A stretch of DNA of 50,676 nt from Myxococcales bacterium (GTDB taxonomy: Bacteria > Myxococcota > Polyangia > Polyangiales > Polyangiaceae): contig PLXW01000014.1 of the NCBI GenBank assembly GCA_003151595.1, forward strand, positions 1-50,676, given 5' to 3'. The translations under genes were made by a program, and so were the position numbers. The notes beneath the pieces were generated by a model. The model searched no databases. It was not told the DNA's origin and saw only the letters and a list, made by a program, of their open reading frames with translations. Of this stretch, positions 16,826-24,791 are shown piece by piece; positions within the stretch are counted from its first letter, which is position 1, and each line of letters begins with the position of its first letter.

Positions 16826-18003
16826 GGCGTGGCTCCCCAGAGCTTTACGGAGTCCGAGAACGCGCCCGCTTGCTCGCGGATGACGCCGAGGTTCCCGGTG
16901 TTCTCGGCGTACTTGAAGCCGGTGTGTGGGATCGACGCGCGATCGAGCGCGCGTTCGAGCATGGGTTGATCGAGGAGCGCGGGGTCGCAGAACGACGCGG
17001 CCGCGAAGATGACGCCGTCGACCTCGAGCTTGCGCGCGCGTGCGACGAGCGAAGCGCCCTTCACCAGCTCGCCGATGTACCGCGACGCGGTCTCCTGGCC
17101 GCGCACGAGGAACGCGCGCGAGAGTGCGTCGATGGGGTCCTCGTCGTCGCGCGCGCCGATCTTGCCTTCGATCATGCGCATGCCGAGCTGGAAGTCGTCT
17201 TCGACGATGTCGCAGCCGGCCTTCTCGAGCGCGACGATCAGCTCGAAGGGCGGCTGCTCGCAGAACGCGCCGACGATGAGCACGCGCACGTTGTCGACGA
17301 CGCGCGCCTGGCGCGCCTTCACCGCGCCGATGATCTCGCGGAGGAGGCGCTCGTGCTCTTCGGCGGTGAGCGCCGCACCGGCTCGCAGCGCGAGGTACGC
17401 CTCCGACGCGCGCAGCCGCGAAGGCTCCGCGCGTCGTATCGCGTCGAGCTCCTCGATCGCGGCGCGACGCCGATCTTCGCGCGCGATCGCCTCACGCAGC
17501 GCTTCGGAGCGGAGCGGACGCGCACCGCGCGCCTCGAGCTCGCGCGCGATCCGGCGGAGCTCGCCGGCGTAGAAGTGCCCGCCCACTTCGGGATCGAAGT
17601 TCTGAGGGAAGTCGACGTACGAGACGTACTTCTGCGGAAAGAGCATCCGCCACATGCCGCCGAGGTTCCGGATCACGTCGCAGATCGACGGAAAGAGCAT
17701 CCCGTCGAGCGCGTCGAGGTGCCCCGAGAGCCCGAGCTCCACGGTGCTCCGCGGGATGTGACAGATGTACGACTGGAAGAACGAGTCGCCGCGGATGATC
17801 TCGAGATCGTCGCCTCCGCCGAAGATCGCGACGGGCAAGCAGCCGATCGCCTCGAGCAGCGGACGCGGGAAGTAGATCGGCATGTGGCCGATCGCGAGGC
17901 CGTCGGGGTGCGCCGCCTTCCACTCCGTGACCGCGCGGAGCGATCGATCTTCGATGAGAGCGCGCGCGCGCGCGAACACGTCGGCAGCGGGATCAGGGTT
18001 CAT
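16822..18003 (-). CDS. bcrC: Benzoyl-CoA reductase, subunit C (2-hydroxyacyl-CoA dehydratase-like)
   Basis: 393-residue subunit of the same family as bcrB, corresponding to BcrC/BadD. Visible features: GHMPIYFPRPLLEAIGCLPV near the N-terminus, DSFFQSYICHIPRSTVELGL, DGMLFPSICDVIRNLGGMWR, then LIVGAFCEQPPFELIVALEK and VDGVIFAAASFCDPALLDQP, each with a cysteine in the position expected for cluster binding or the substrate pocket. It is the first of the four reductase genes. Its start overlaps the tetR stop by four bases and its stop overlaps the bcrB start by four bases. Confidence 0.86.
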   Translation of the reverse strand: MNPDPAADVFARARALIEDRSLRAVTEWKAAHPDGLAIGHMPIYFPRPLLEAIGCLPVAIFGGGDDLEIIRGDSFFQSYICHIPRSTVELGLSGHLDALDGMLFPSICDVIRNLGGMWRMLFPQKYVSYVDFPQNFDPEVGGHFYAGELRRIARELEARGARPLRSEALREAIAREDRRRAAIEELDAIRRAEPSRLRASEAYLALRAGAALTAEEHERLLREIIGAVKARQARVVDNVRVLIVGAFCEQPPFELIVALEKAGCDIVEDDFQLGMRMIEGKIGARDDEDPIDALSRAFLVRGQETASRYIGELVKGASLVARARKLEVDGVIFAAASFCDPALLDQPMLERALDRASIPHTGFKYAENTGNLGVIREQAGAFSDSVKLWGATP

Positions 18004-18653
18004 CGTGCACCTCGCGCCGAGATCGGCTCGCGCGCCGGGACCGCGTCACCACCCGCGAGGCCCATGACCGCGATGCGATGGATGGTCCGCGCGACGTCCT
18101 CCGCCTCGCCGTGCCGTTGCGGATCGTACCAGGCGTGCATCCAGTTCATCATCCCGAAGAGCGCGTACGTCGCGCGGTCGAGCTCCGCTTCGTCGACGCG
18201 GCGTCGCGCGTGCGCGGCGTCCCCCGCGTGGCCGATCCACATCACGGCGCGCAGGAGGTCGTGGCCGATCGCGAAGTACCGATCCTTCCGCGCGCGCACG
18301 ACGTCGCGACGCTCCGAAGGCACGCTCCCCGCCTCACGTACGAGCACGCGCATCAGGTCCTGGTGCTCCTCGAAGTAGCGGACGTGGCTCAGCACGAACG
18401 CGTGGAGCTGGTCGACCGGATCGCGCGCCGGCGAAACGGCGTGAACGGCGCCCGCGACCAGCGCGTCGAACGCCTCGAGGTGGAGCGCGAAGAGGATGTC
18501 CTCCTTCGATCGGAAGTGCGTGTAGAAGGTCGAGAGCCCCATGCCGGTCGCGCGCGCGAGGTCGCGCATCGACATGCCGTGGAAGCCGCTGCGCGCGATC
18601 TCGTGCGCGGCGTGCGTGAGGATCGTCGTGCGCGTGTCTGCCTCGCGGGTCAT
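18000..18653 (-). CDS. TetR-family transcriptional regulator inside the benzoyl-CoA operon
   Basis: 217-residue TetR regulator. The N-terminal helix-turn-helix is clear (GFHGMSMRDLARATGMGLST then FYTHFRSKEDILFALHLEAF). The C-terminal ligand domain is variable; a CoA thioester would be a plausible inducer given the neighbours. The gene is wedged between dch and bcrC with four-base overlaps on both sides, so it is made in step with the enzymes and would give autogenous feedback if it binds the had promoter. Candidate operators are the inverted repeats at 21697-21710 and 21715-21726. From memory, the known class I regulators BzdR and BadR are not of the TetR family, so this control is different. 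Confidence 0.85.
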   Translation of the reverse strand: MTREADTRTTILTHAAHEIARSGFHGMSMRDLARATGMGLSTFYTHFRSKEDILFALHLEAFDALVAGAVHAVSPARDPVDQLHAFVLSHVRYFEEHQDLMRVLVREAGSVPSERRDVVRARKDRYFAIGHDLLRAVMWIGHAGDAAHARRRVDEAELDRATYALFGMMNWMHAWYDPQRHGEAEDVARTIHRIAVMGLAGGDAVPAREPISARGAR

Positions 18654-19429
18654 GCGTCCTCCCAGCGGGGCGCGCGCTTCGCGAGGAACGCGTCGATGCC
18701 CTCGTTCGCGTCGTGGCTCGGCAGGAGACGCGCGACGTAGTTGCGCTCGAGCGCGTCGAGCGGCGCGCCGAGGGCGGCCACCAGGCCCGACGCCTCGCGG
18801 ACGGCGCGCGTCGCTTCGCGCAGCGCGAACGCCGAGAGCGGCGCGAGCGTCTCCCTGTACCAGTCGAGCACGAACGTCCGCGGATCGTCCGCGGCCGGGA
18901 TGATCGCCTCGACCGCGCCGTGCGCGTACGCCTCGTGCGCGCCGATCTCCCGACCCGTGAGGACGAGCCGCTCGGCGAGCGCGCCGAGCCGATGATGGCC
19001 GATCGCGGCGAGCACGGGAGGAATAACCCCGAGCTTGATCTCCGGGCACCCGAAGCGCGCCGACTCCGTCGCGAAGGCGAAGTGACACGCGAGCACGAGC
19101 TCGAACGCGCCTCCGAGGCAGCGCCCGTCGACCAGCGCCGCGACCGGCACGGGATACGCGGCGACGTCGCGCGCGAGCCCGTGAAAGGCGGAGAGCATCT
19201 TCGGCGCGATCTCGCGGCGGTGCTCCTCGACGGACGCGCCGTACGAGAACGTGCTTCCCTCGCCGCGCAAGACGACGAGGCGCAGAGGCCGATCGGCGCG
19301 GTGACGCGCGAGCTCACCGCACAGCTCGGCGATGACCTCCATCGTGAGGACGTTCCCCTTCGGGCGATCGATCACGAGCTCGAGGACGCGACCGTCCTCG
19401 AGCGTGCCGGCGTTGATCCACGTGCTCAT
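18650..19429 (-). CDS. dch: Cyclohexa-1,5-diene-1-carbonyl-CoA hydratase
   Basis: Crotonase-family enzyme of 259 residues that adds water to the dienoyl-CoA made by benzoyl-CoA reductase, giving 6-hydroxycyclohex-1-ene-1-carbonyl-CoA. Family features: LVIDRPKGNVLTMEVIAEL at the N-terminus, the oxyanion-hole strand GEGSTFSYGASVEEH, and PVAALVDGRCLGGAFELVLA. Length fits known Dch proteins. A strong AGGAGG lies seven bases before the ATG at 19429, ten bases after the oah stop, and the stop overlaps tetR. Specific assignment over a generic enoyl-CoA hydratase depends on gene context plus the GRCLGGAFELVLACHFAFAT region. Confidence 0.82.
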   Translation of the reverse strand: MSTWINAGTLEDGRVLELVIDRPKGNVLTMEVIAELCGELARHRADRPLRLVVLRGEGSTFSYGASVEEHRREIAPKMLSAFHGLARDVAAYPVPVAALVDGRCLGGAFELVLACHFAFATESARFGCPEIKLGVIPPVLAAIGHHRLGALAERLVLTGREIGAHEAYAHGAVEAIIPAADDPRTFVLDWYRETLAPLSAFALREATRAVREASGLVAALGAPLDALERNYVARLLPSHDANEGIDAFLAKRAPRWEDA

Positions 19430-19439
19430 GGTCGGCCTC

Positions 19440-20558
19440 CTAGAGACCGGCCTTCATGCGGGTGACTGCCGCCGGCGGCATCACCTCTTCGACGAGCTTC
19501 GCGTCGAACGTCGCGCCCTCGGCGAGCCGGCGCCGGAAGCGGAGGAAGTCGATCTCGCGCGCGTCGCGATCGCCGTAGTGGAACGCCGCGAACCCGGCGG
19601 CGGCCTCGGTGTTCATGTTGAGCGCGAGCCACGAGCGGCTTGACTCCGCGTTCGCGTACCAATGCTCGAGCTTCTTCTTGCGGAGGCTCTCGAGCGTCTT
19701 CCGCGTGCAGTCGGGGAACGTGTAGAGGAGCTTCGTCGCGAAGCGGTCGACCGCCGCGTCGAGCTGCGAGAGATCGATCGTGCAGGACTTGGCGAGCGTC
19801 TTCGCCGCGTCGAGGGCGGCGCCGGTCTTCGACTCGCCGAACACGGGGCGGCCCATGTCGTCGGCGTAGCGGTCGGTGACGACGAGCGGGTTCGGCACGA
19901 AGGCGCCGTCGGCTTTCTTGTGCACGGGGACGATCTCGTTGACGAGCCCGAGGCGCATCGCCTTGTGCGCGGACCACGACTCGCACATCGAGAGCGACTC
20001 GGCGGCGTGCCCGTAGCCGACGTAGAGGTGCAGGAAGTCCGTCGCGCCGCCGTCCGGCGCGGAGCCGTGGATCGGCCCGGCCTGCCCGAAGCGCGCGTGA
20101 TCGCCGGTGAGCGAGAAGTCGCACGCCATGCCGATCTCCTGGCCGCCGCCGATGCGCATGCCGTTCACGCGACAGAGGACGGGCTTGTCGCAGAGGAGGA
20201 GACCCGTGACCATGTCGTTGAAGAGCCGCATGTACTGCAGGTACTCGAGCGGCCGGCCCGAGTAGTAGGACGCGTACTCCGCGGTGTTGCCGCCGGTGCA
20301 GAATGCGCGCGTGCCTGCGCCCGTGAGCACGACGCACACGGCTCGCCGATCGGCGCTCGCGCGGCGGACGCCGAGGATGACGTCGCGGACGGCCGCGGTC
20401 GTGTACGAGTTGAGCTGCGCTTCGTTGTCGAGCGAGATCCAGACTTGATGGAGCCCCTCGGCGGGCTTCCCCGCGCGATCGAGGACCGGTCGCTCTTCGT
20501 AGCGGATGTTGCGAAGCTCGTACTGCGGGACTAGCTCGTGGTTCTTCAGTTCGGTCAC
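19440..20558 (-). CDS. oah: 6-oxocyclohex-1-ene-1-carbonyl-CoA hydrolase
   Basis: Ring-opening enzyme of the benzoyl-CoA pathway: hydrates 6-oxocyclohexenecarbonyl-CoA and cleaves the ring to a C7 dicarboxyl-CoA. It is a crotonase-fold protein of 372 residues, longer than ordinary enoyl-CoA hydratases and right for Oah. Landmark stretches are EGLHQVWISLDNEAQLNSYT, GTRAFCTGGNTAEYASYYSG, CRVNGMRIGGGQEIGMACDF and GQAGPIHGSAPDGGATDFLH. The start is a GTG at 20558 behind GAGGAGG. It sits 27 bases downstream of had and 10 bases upstream of dch, clearly in the same transcript. Confidence 0.9.
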   Translation of the reverse strand: MTELKNHELVPQYELRNIRYEERPVLDRAGKPAEGLHQVWISLDNEAQLNSYTTAAVRDVILGVRRASADRRAVCVVLTGAGTRAFCTGGNTAEYASYYSGRPLEYLQYMRLFNDMVTGLLLCDKPVLCRVNGMRIGGGQEIGMACDFSLTGDHARFGQAGPIHGSAPDGGATDFLHLYVGYGHAAESLSMCESWSAHKAMRLGLVNEIVPVHKKADGAFVPNPLVVTDRYADDMGRPVFGESKTGAALDAAKTLAKSCTIDLSQLDAAVDRFATKLLYTFPDCTRKTLESLRKKKLEHWYANAESSRSWLALNMNTEAAAGFAAFHYGDRDAREIDFLRFRRRLAEGATFDAKLVEEVMPPAAVTRMKAGL

Positions 20559-20585
20559 GGCGTGCCTCCTCGTTGCGGTCGATGA

Positions 20586-21644
20586 TCAGCGGCGCGGATC
20601 GAGGATCACGCGTCGTTCCAGCCCATGGTTCGCCATCCTGGCGAGCACCTCGTTCACGCGCGACATCGGCGAGTGCTCCACGAAGGGGGCGATGGCGACC
20701 TTCCCTTCGAGCAAGAGGCGCATCACCTCGGGGTAGGCGTCCGGCGGCGCGCCCCACGTCCCGTGGATCGTCGCGTCGAACGCCATCACGTTGGAGAAGC
20801 GAAGCTCGATCGGCTTGGCGCAGTAGCCAACCTGTACGAGCGTCGCGGCGGGCGCGAGCAGCGCGAACCCGAGGAGCTGCCCCGCCTGCGTACCGCTGCA
20901 CTCGAAGACGCGCCACGAGAGCGAGGGGACGCCCCACGCGCGCGCGGCGCCGTGCATGTCGGTGCGGATCGCCTTGGCGGCGCGATCGCCGGCGAGCACC
21001 GTGGTGTCGGCGCCGTGCTTGGTCATCTGCTCGAGGCGCGGCGCGCTCACGTCGCATGCGACGACGCGCGCGCCGAGCGCGTGCGCGATCTGCACGACGT
21101 ATCCTCCGACGCCTCCCGCGCCGACGACGAGCGCGACGTCGCCCTTCTCGAGCCCGGAGCGACGAACCGCTTGGTACGCCGTCGACACCGCGTCGGCCAC
21201 GACCGACAGCTCGCGCTCGTCGACGCGCATCGCGGCGACGTCCACGGGCAAGACAGCCCACGCGGGCACGACGACGTGCGTCGCGAAGCCGCCGTCGATG
21301 TGATTGCCGGGCATCTTCTGCGCGAGGCACGCGTTGCCGCGCCCCTTGCGACAGAACACGCAGTCCCCGCACGGGAGCACCGCGGGCACGAGGACGGTGC
21401 GCCCGAGCAGCTCCGTGTGACGGGCCCCCGCCTGGACGACCTCGCCGACGATCTCGTGACCGAGGACGAGCGGCAGGGCGTGCGTCGGCGCGACGGAGCC
21501 GTCGGCGTACGCGAGATCGGTGTGGCAGACGCCGCACGCGCTCACCGCGACGACGATCTCCTCGCTCGTGGGCTCGCGGAGAGAGAACGATCGATGCTCG
21601 AGCGGCTTGCCCGGGCTCGTGAGAAACCATCCTTCGGCGTGCAT
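20586..21644 (-). CDS. had: 6-hydroxycyclohex-1-ene-1-carbonyl-CoA dehydrogenase
   Basis: Zinc-dependent medium-chain dehydrogenase that oxidises the alcohol made by Dch, using NAD+, to the 6-oxo substrate of Oah. 352 residues from the ATG at 21644, which has AGGAGG ten bases upstream; a longer reading from 21773 would run through the operator region. Catalytic-zinc ligands are in ACGVCHTD (C40) and VLGHEIVGEV (H63, E64). Structural-zinc cysteines are C92, C95, C98 and C106 (PCGDCVFCRKGRGNAC). The nucleotide-binding loop is LVVGAGGVGGYVV. It is the first gene of the benzoyl-CoA operon, and the operator-like repeats lie 53-82 bases upstream of its start. Confidence 0.87.
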   Translation of the reverse strand: MHAEGWFLTSPGKPLEHRSFSLREPTSEEIVVAVSACGVCHTDLAYADGSVAPTHALPLVLGHEIVGEVVQAGARHTELLGRTVLVPAVLPCGDCVFCRKGRGNACLAQKMPGNHIDGGFATHVVVPAWAVLPVDVAAMRVDERELSVVADAVSTAYQAVRRSGLEKGDVALVVGAGGVGGYVVQIAHALGARVVACDVSAPRLEQMTKHGADTTVLAGDRAAKAIRTDMHGAARAWGVPSLSWRVFECSGTQAGQLLGFALLAPAATLVQVGYCAKPIELRFSNVMAFDATIHGTWGAPPDAYPEVMRLLLEGKVAIAPFVEHSPMSRVNEVLARMANHGLERRVILDPRR

Positions 21645-21696
21645 GCGCGTTGCACCTCCTCGACGCCTCGCGCGTCGTTGATGTTCTCGTAGTGGA

Positions 21697-21710
21697 CGAA
21701 CGTTCGTTCG
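21697..21710. promoter_or_regulatory. Inverted repeat CGAACG-TT-CGTTCG in the had promoter
   Basis: Perfect 6+6 inverted repeat around TT. It fits the CNAACGNNCGTTNG pattern that I recall for the TetR-family phenylacetate regulator PaaR of Thermus. On the minus strand it falls where the -10 region would be if TTGACG (21722-21727) is the -35. A site for the TetR encoded at 18000-18653 is likely but unproven. Confidence 0.55.
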
Positions 21711-21714
21711 CTCA

Positions 21715-21726
21715 TGACATCCGTCA
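21715..21726. promoter_or_regulatory. TGACATCCGTCA element in the had promoter, shared with the radical SAM gene
   Basis: TGAC-N4-GTCA inverted repeat. Read on the minus strand it contains the possible -35 hexamer TTGACG. The same 12-mer and the flanking TCGCTC are present at 11538-11549 before the radical SAM gene, 10 kb away. Confidence 0.5.
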
Positions 21727-21749
21727 ATCACGTTGAGGCTCGCGCGATC

Positions 21750-21835
21750 CTGTGGTGGCGCATTATTCGTCACGCGGCCCTGGCGTAGCGATGGTCACCG
21801 GCTTCACGATCGCGAGCGTCTCCGACGGCCGCGAC
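21750..21835 (-). mobile_element. 3'-end remnant of the integrase-type insertion sequence found at 28.3-29.1 kb
   Basis: Bases 21752-21797 match 28316-28361 with few differences: both contain CGCATTATTCGTCA and then GCGGCCCTGGCGTAGCGA. On the minus strand both encode the transposase C-terminus RYARAA followed by stop. Further from the end the two copies diverge with indels, and nothing else of the element remains before the SRPBCC gene. The remnant ends about 25 bases upstream of the had operators. Confidence 0.65.
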
Positions 21836-21911
21836 CAGACGCGGGAGACGACGACCCAGAAGGCACGATCGATCGCGCGCAGCGGTGGGCGAGGTCGCTC
21901 GCGCTTCAAGT

Positions 21912-22457
21912 TCAACCCTTGGTCGAGAGCGCGGGCACCTTGGTGGTCGGCGCGGCGTTACTCAGAACGGCGTGCATTCCGTCGAGAATGTGGTGGTGCA
22001 AACGGTGCGCGAGAAAGCGCTCCAGTGGACGCCAGAGCCAGCGCGGCCGCGCGTGTCCGCGGTACCGCGTGGTGAGCACCATCTCGGTCCCGCCACCATC
22101 GGGACGGAGCTCGTAGGCGCCGTCTTGCATCGAGATGCAGTCCTCGATGCCCAGCTCCTGGATCACGACATCGAACTGGACGAAACGCGCGTGCCCAACG
22201 GCTGTGATGCGTTTCTCGAGGTAACCGCCGTCGTACGTGCACTCGATGACGGCGCCCACGCGCGTCTTCTCCCCCTGCGTGCGGACGGGCGCCGGAAGGA
22301 ACAAGCGCAGTAGCGGCATCGGCCGGGACGGCACCTCCTCGTAGAAGAGCATCCCTTGCCAGACACGCTCGGGCGACGCGTCGAGGTGGACTCGTGTCTC
22401 TACGGTGTCGACGCATTCGTTGCGTGGGAACAGTCGACCGATCCTGGCGAGTTTCAT
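21912..22457 (-). CDS. SRPBCC (START/polyketide-cyclase-like) family protein
   Basis: 181-residue protein with the helix-grip fold signature of the SRPBCC superfamily: an N-terminal strand plus VETRVHLDASPERVWQGMLF, central strands (TRVGAVIECTYDGGYLEKRI), and the C-terminal part GTEMVLTTRYRGHARPRWLW followed by a long amphipathic helix. Such proteins bind hydrophobic ligands such as lipids or polyketides; the ligand here is not predictable. The ATG at 22457 has GGAGG a few bases upstream; an earlier in-frame ATG at 22526 has no such site and would cross the divergent spacer. It is transcribed divergently from the DoxX/DUF3419/ArsA operon, with an inverted repeat between them, which suggests joint regulation. 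Confidence 0.72.
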   Translation of the reverse strand: MKLARIGRLFPRNECVDTVETRVHLDASPERVWQGMLFYEEVPSRPMPLLRLFLPAPVRTQGEKTRVGAVIECTYDGGYLEKRITAVGHARFVQFDVVIQELGIEDCISMQDGAYELRPDGGGTEMVLTTRYRGHARPRWLWRPLERFLAHRLHHHILDGMHAVLSNAAPTTKVPALSTKG

Positions 22458-22480
22458 GATGCCTCCAGGGTCGGGGCCGT

Positions 22481-22493
22481 GCACCGGCGGTGC
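22481..22493. promoter_or_regulatory. Inverted repeat GCACCG-G-CGGTGC in the divergent spacer
   Basis: Perfect 6+6 repeat with a single central base, midway in the 92-base spacer between the SRPBCC gene and the DoxX-like gene. Candidate shared operator; no regulator gene is adjacent. Confidence 0.35.
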
Positions 22494-22549
22494 CGTCGAC
22501 GGAAACGCGAGGAGCTCACCGGGCACGGCGCATGCTCAGGGGCCATCGC

Positions 22550-22945
22550 ATGCACGACGTCTCGCTTGCTCTGCCGCCGCTGACCTTCGTGCGCAGCGCC
22601 GTGGCCGCGGTCTGGGTCTATGAGGGGCTCTGGTGCAAGGTGCTCGGGCGCGAACCGCATCAGCTCGAAGTCGTCGAGGCGGTACCCAAGCTCGGGCCGC
22701 TCGTCGGACGCCCGTTCCTGATGGGGCTCGGGTTGGTGGAAACGACGCTCGCGCTCTGGGTGATGTCGGGGGTGTCGCCGGGGATCTGCGCGATCGTTCA
22801 GACGGCGCTATTGATCGCGCTCAACGCGAACGGACTGCTCTGGGCGCGCCACATCATTCACGATCCTGGCGGGATGGTCGTGAAGAACGTGGCGTTCCTG
22901 CTCCTCGCCTGGATCGCGGCGGCGATGAGCGGAGGTGCGTCGTGA
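22550..22945 (+). CDS. DoxX-like small membrane protein
   Basis: 131-residue integral membrane protein with four hydrophobic segments. Recognisable features are an N-terminal helix with [20 protein letters not shown], a segment ending [20 protein letters not shown], and [20 protein letters not shown], the pattern of DoxX-like proteins. The ATG at 22550 has AGGGG eight bases upstream; earlier ATGs at 22490 and 22532 are possible. Its stop overlaps the GTG start of the next gene (GTGA). The function of this family branch is not established. Its tight coupling to a DUF3419 enzyme and two ATPases suggests a membrane component of one system. Confidence 0.7.
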   Translation: MHDVSLALPPLTFVRSAVAAVWVYEGLWCKVLGREPHQLEVVEAVPKLGPLVGRPFLMGLGLVETTLALWVMSGVSPGICAIVQTALLIALNANGLLWARHIIHDPGGMVVKNVAFLLLAWIAAAMSGGAS

Positions 22946-23841
22946 GCGCGGCGACCGCCTGGCGGAGCGGCAGGTTCGACGCGCGGGTCGGGCCGAAGCG
23001 CATCCTCTTCGGTCGCATGTACGAGGACGCGGAGATCGAGCGCGCGGCCTTTCCCGAGGGTGCGCGGGTGTTTTGCATCGCGTCGGCCGGGTGCACCGCG
23101 ATGAGCTTGTGCGACCGGCACGAGGTCGTAGCGTGCGACATCAACCCGGCGCAGCTCGCATACGCGGAGCGACGCATCGCCGGCGCGCCGATCGAGGTCG
23201 GCACGGCCGAGAAGGTGATGGGCTTCGGGCGCGCGCTGATGCCGCTCGCGGGTTGGAGCGCAGACGTGGTGCGCGCGTTTCTCGCGCTGTCGTCTCCCCA
23301 AGAACAGATCGCGTTCTGGCGCGAGCGCCTCGACACGTGGCGCTTTCGCGCGGGATTCGGCGCGATGATGTCGTTCACGGGGCTGCGCGCCGTCTACGCG
23401 CCGGAGTTCCTCGATTTCCTCCCGCGCCACTTCGGCGCGGTGTTGCGTGCGCGCATGGAGCGCTGTTTCGCGCGCCACTCCAACTCGACCAACCCGTACG
23501 CGCGCGCTCTGCTTCTAGGGGAGGCTGAGGAGCACCTCCCGCCTTCACGCGACGCCGCGCGCATCCGCCTCGTGCTCGCCGATGCCGCCTCCTACCTGGA
23601 GGCCTCTCCTGCGGAGAGCTTCGGCGCCTTCACTCTGTCGAACATCCTCGACGGCGCGGAGCCCGCGTACGCCCAACGGCTCTTCCGGGCGCTGCGACGT
23701 GCGGCCACCCGAGACGCGGTCGCCGTGCTTCGCAGCTTCGGCGAGCCGCCGGACGGCCTTACGAACAACCAGGCCGAGCGCGATCGCGCGATGCTGTGGG
23801 GCGTCGTCGAGGTCGTCCCCGTCGCCGACCTCGACGTGTGA
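22942..23841 (+). CDS. DUF3419 (BtaA-like) family protein, putative SAM-dependent aminocarboxypropyl transferase
   Basis: 299 residues from a GTG at 22942 with GGAGG upstream. The SAM-binding fold is suggested by [20 protein letters not shown] and [20 protein letters not shown], as in DUF3419 proteins. Characterised members (BtaA) move the 3-amino-3-carboxypropyl group of SAM to diacylglycerol in betaine-lipid synthesis. Other DUF3419 proteins are uncharacterised, so the acceptor here is unknown. No BtaB-like N-methyltransferase is seen beside it. The segment [20 protein letters not shown] is typical of the family's central region. Start and stop both overlap neighbours (GTGA upstream, TGATG downstream). 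Confidence 0.72.
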   Translation: MSAATAWRSGRFDARVGPKRILFGRMYEDAEIERAAFPEGARVFCIASAGCTAMSLCDRHEVVACDINPAQLAYAERRIAGAPIEVGTAEKVMGFGRALMPLAGWSADVVRAFLALSSPQEQIAFWRERLDTWRFRAGFGAMMSFTGLRAVYAPEFLDFLPRHFGAVLRARMERCFARHSNSTNPYARALLLGEAEEHLPPSRDAARIRLVLADAASYLEASPAESFGAFTLSNILDGAEPAYAQRLFRALRRAATRDAVAVLRSFGEPPDGLTNNQAERDRAMLWGVVEVVPVADLDV

Positions 23842-24791
23842 TGGTTCCCCGCTTGCCTCGTATCGTCTTCGTCCTCGGGAAGGGAGGCGTCGGCCGCAGC
23901 ACGGTGGCGGCGGCCATGGCGACGGCGCTGAAGCGGCGTGGCGAGCGCACGCTCGTCTTCGAGTGGGCGCTCTCCGAAGCGATCGCACCGTGGTACGGCC
24001 TCGCGCCGGGCGGGATCGATCCCGTCGAGGTGGAGCCGGGCGTGGCGGTGGCGAACTTCCGGCTCGATGACTCGCTGCGCGCATACTTCGTGGGTCACCT
24101 TGGCCTCGGTGTGTTCTATCGACACGTCGTGAACGGGCGAGCGATGAGGCGGCTCATCGAAGCGGCTCCCGGCATCGCCGAGATGATGTTCCTCGGTCAC
24201 CTGTGCTGGCTGACGACGCTCGCCGAACAGGAGGCGGGGCTCGGCTTCGATCGGATCGTCGTCGACGCTCCCGCGACGGGTCACGGCGGGTCGCTGCTCG
24301 ACCTCCCCGCGACGCTCGCGTCCATGCACGCCACCGGCCTCTTGGGTAAAGAGGTGGCGCGCGTGCTCGAGATGATGAGTGACCGCCGCTGGACCGGGGC
24401 GCTCGTCGTCACTACGCCCGAGGAGCTCGCAGTCGAGGAGACGTTGGAGCTCGTGCCGCGCGCGACGAAGAGCCTGGGGAGGCCGCTGGTTGCGGCCGTG
24501 GTGAATCGGAGCGCCGCGGGTCTCGTGAGCGAGGACGCGCGCCCCGCCTGGCTGGACACGTACGGCGCGAGCCTATCGCCGCCCGTCCGCGCGGGACTTG
24601 AGATCCTGCATGCCGACCTGCAGAGCCGTCGGCGCTTCGAGGGAGCGGTGCCTACGTCGCTCGCGGGTGCGACAGAGCGAGGGGTCTTCTCACTGAACGA
24701 GCAGCTCGGAATCGTGCCCGAGATCTCGCAGCGCGCGATCGTTTCGGCGCTCGCCGGCGCGCTTGCCGGTCTCTGCGCGGAGGCGACGTGA
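23841..24791 (+). CDS. ArsA/Get3-like ATPase, subunit 1 (P-loop Lys replaced by Arg)
   Basis: 316-residue soluble ATPase of the ArsA/Get3 group of deviant-Walker P-loop proteins. The P-loop is FVLGKGGVGRSTVAAAMATA: the family's signature lysine (first K) is present, but the lysine that contacts the bound phosphates (GKS/T) is Arg. The switch II region is intact, VVDAPATGHGGSLLDLP. There are no paired metal-binding cysteines as in arsenite pumps, and no arsA/arsB/arsR neighbours. It overlaps DUF3419 upstream by one base and the second ATPase downstream by four. Get3-like proteins dimerise, and the signature lysine reaches across to the partner's nucleotide. This protein therefore probably completes the active site of the next gene's product. 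Confidence 0.8.
   Translation: MVPRLPRIVFVLGKGGVGRSTVAAAMATALKRRGERTLVFEWALSEAIAPWYGLAPGGIDPVEVEPGVAVANFRLDDSLRAYFVGHLGLGVFYRHVVNGRAMRRLIEAAPGIAEMMFLGHLCWLTTLAEQEAGLGFDRIVVDAPATGHGGSLLDLPATLASMHATGLLGKEVARVLEMMSDRRWTGALVVTTPEELAVEETLELVPRATKSLGRPLVAAVVNRSAAGLVSEDARPAWLDTYGASLSPPVRAGLEILHADLQSRRRFEGAVPTSLAGATERGVFSLNEQLGIVPEISQRAIVSALAGALAGLCAEAT

Noticed and set aside
13291..18003. 2-hydroxyacyl-CoA dehydratase with its activator
   Set aside because: The two dissimilar ATPase subunits, the C-B-A-D order and the adjacent had, oah and dch genes fit class I benzoyl-CoA reductase better.
21542..21727. Possible leader peptide (MSERTFVHYENINDARG...) upstream of had
   Set aside because: It runs through the operator repeats and into had in another frame, and its later part is Arg/Ser-rich. 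A 5' leader peptide cannot be excluded but has no support.
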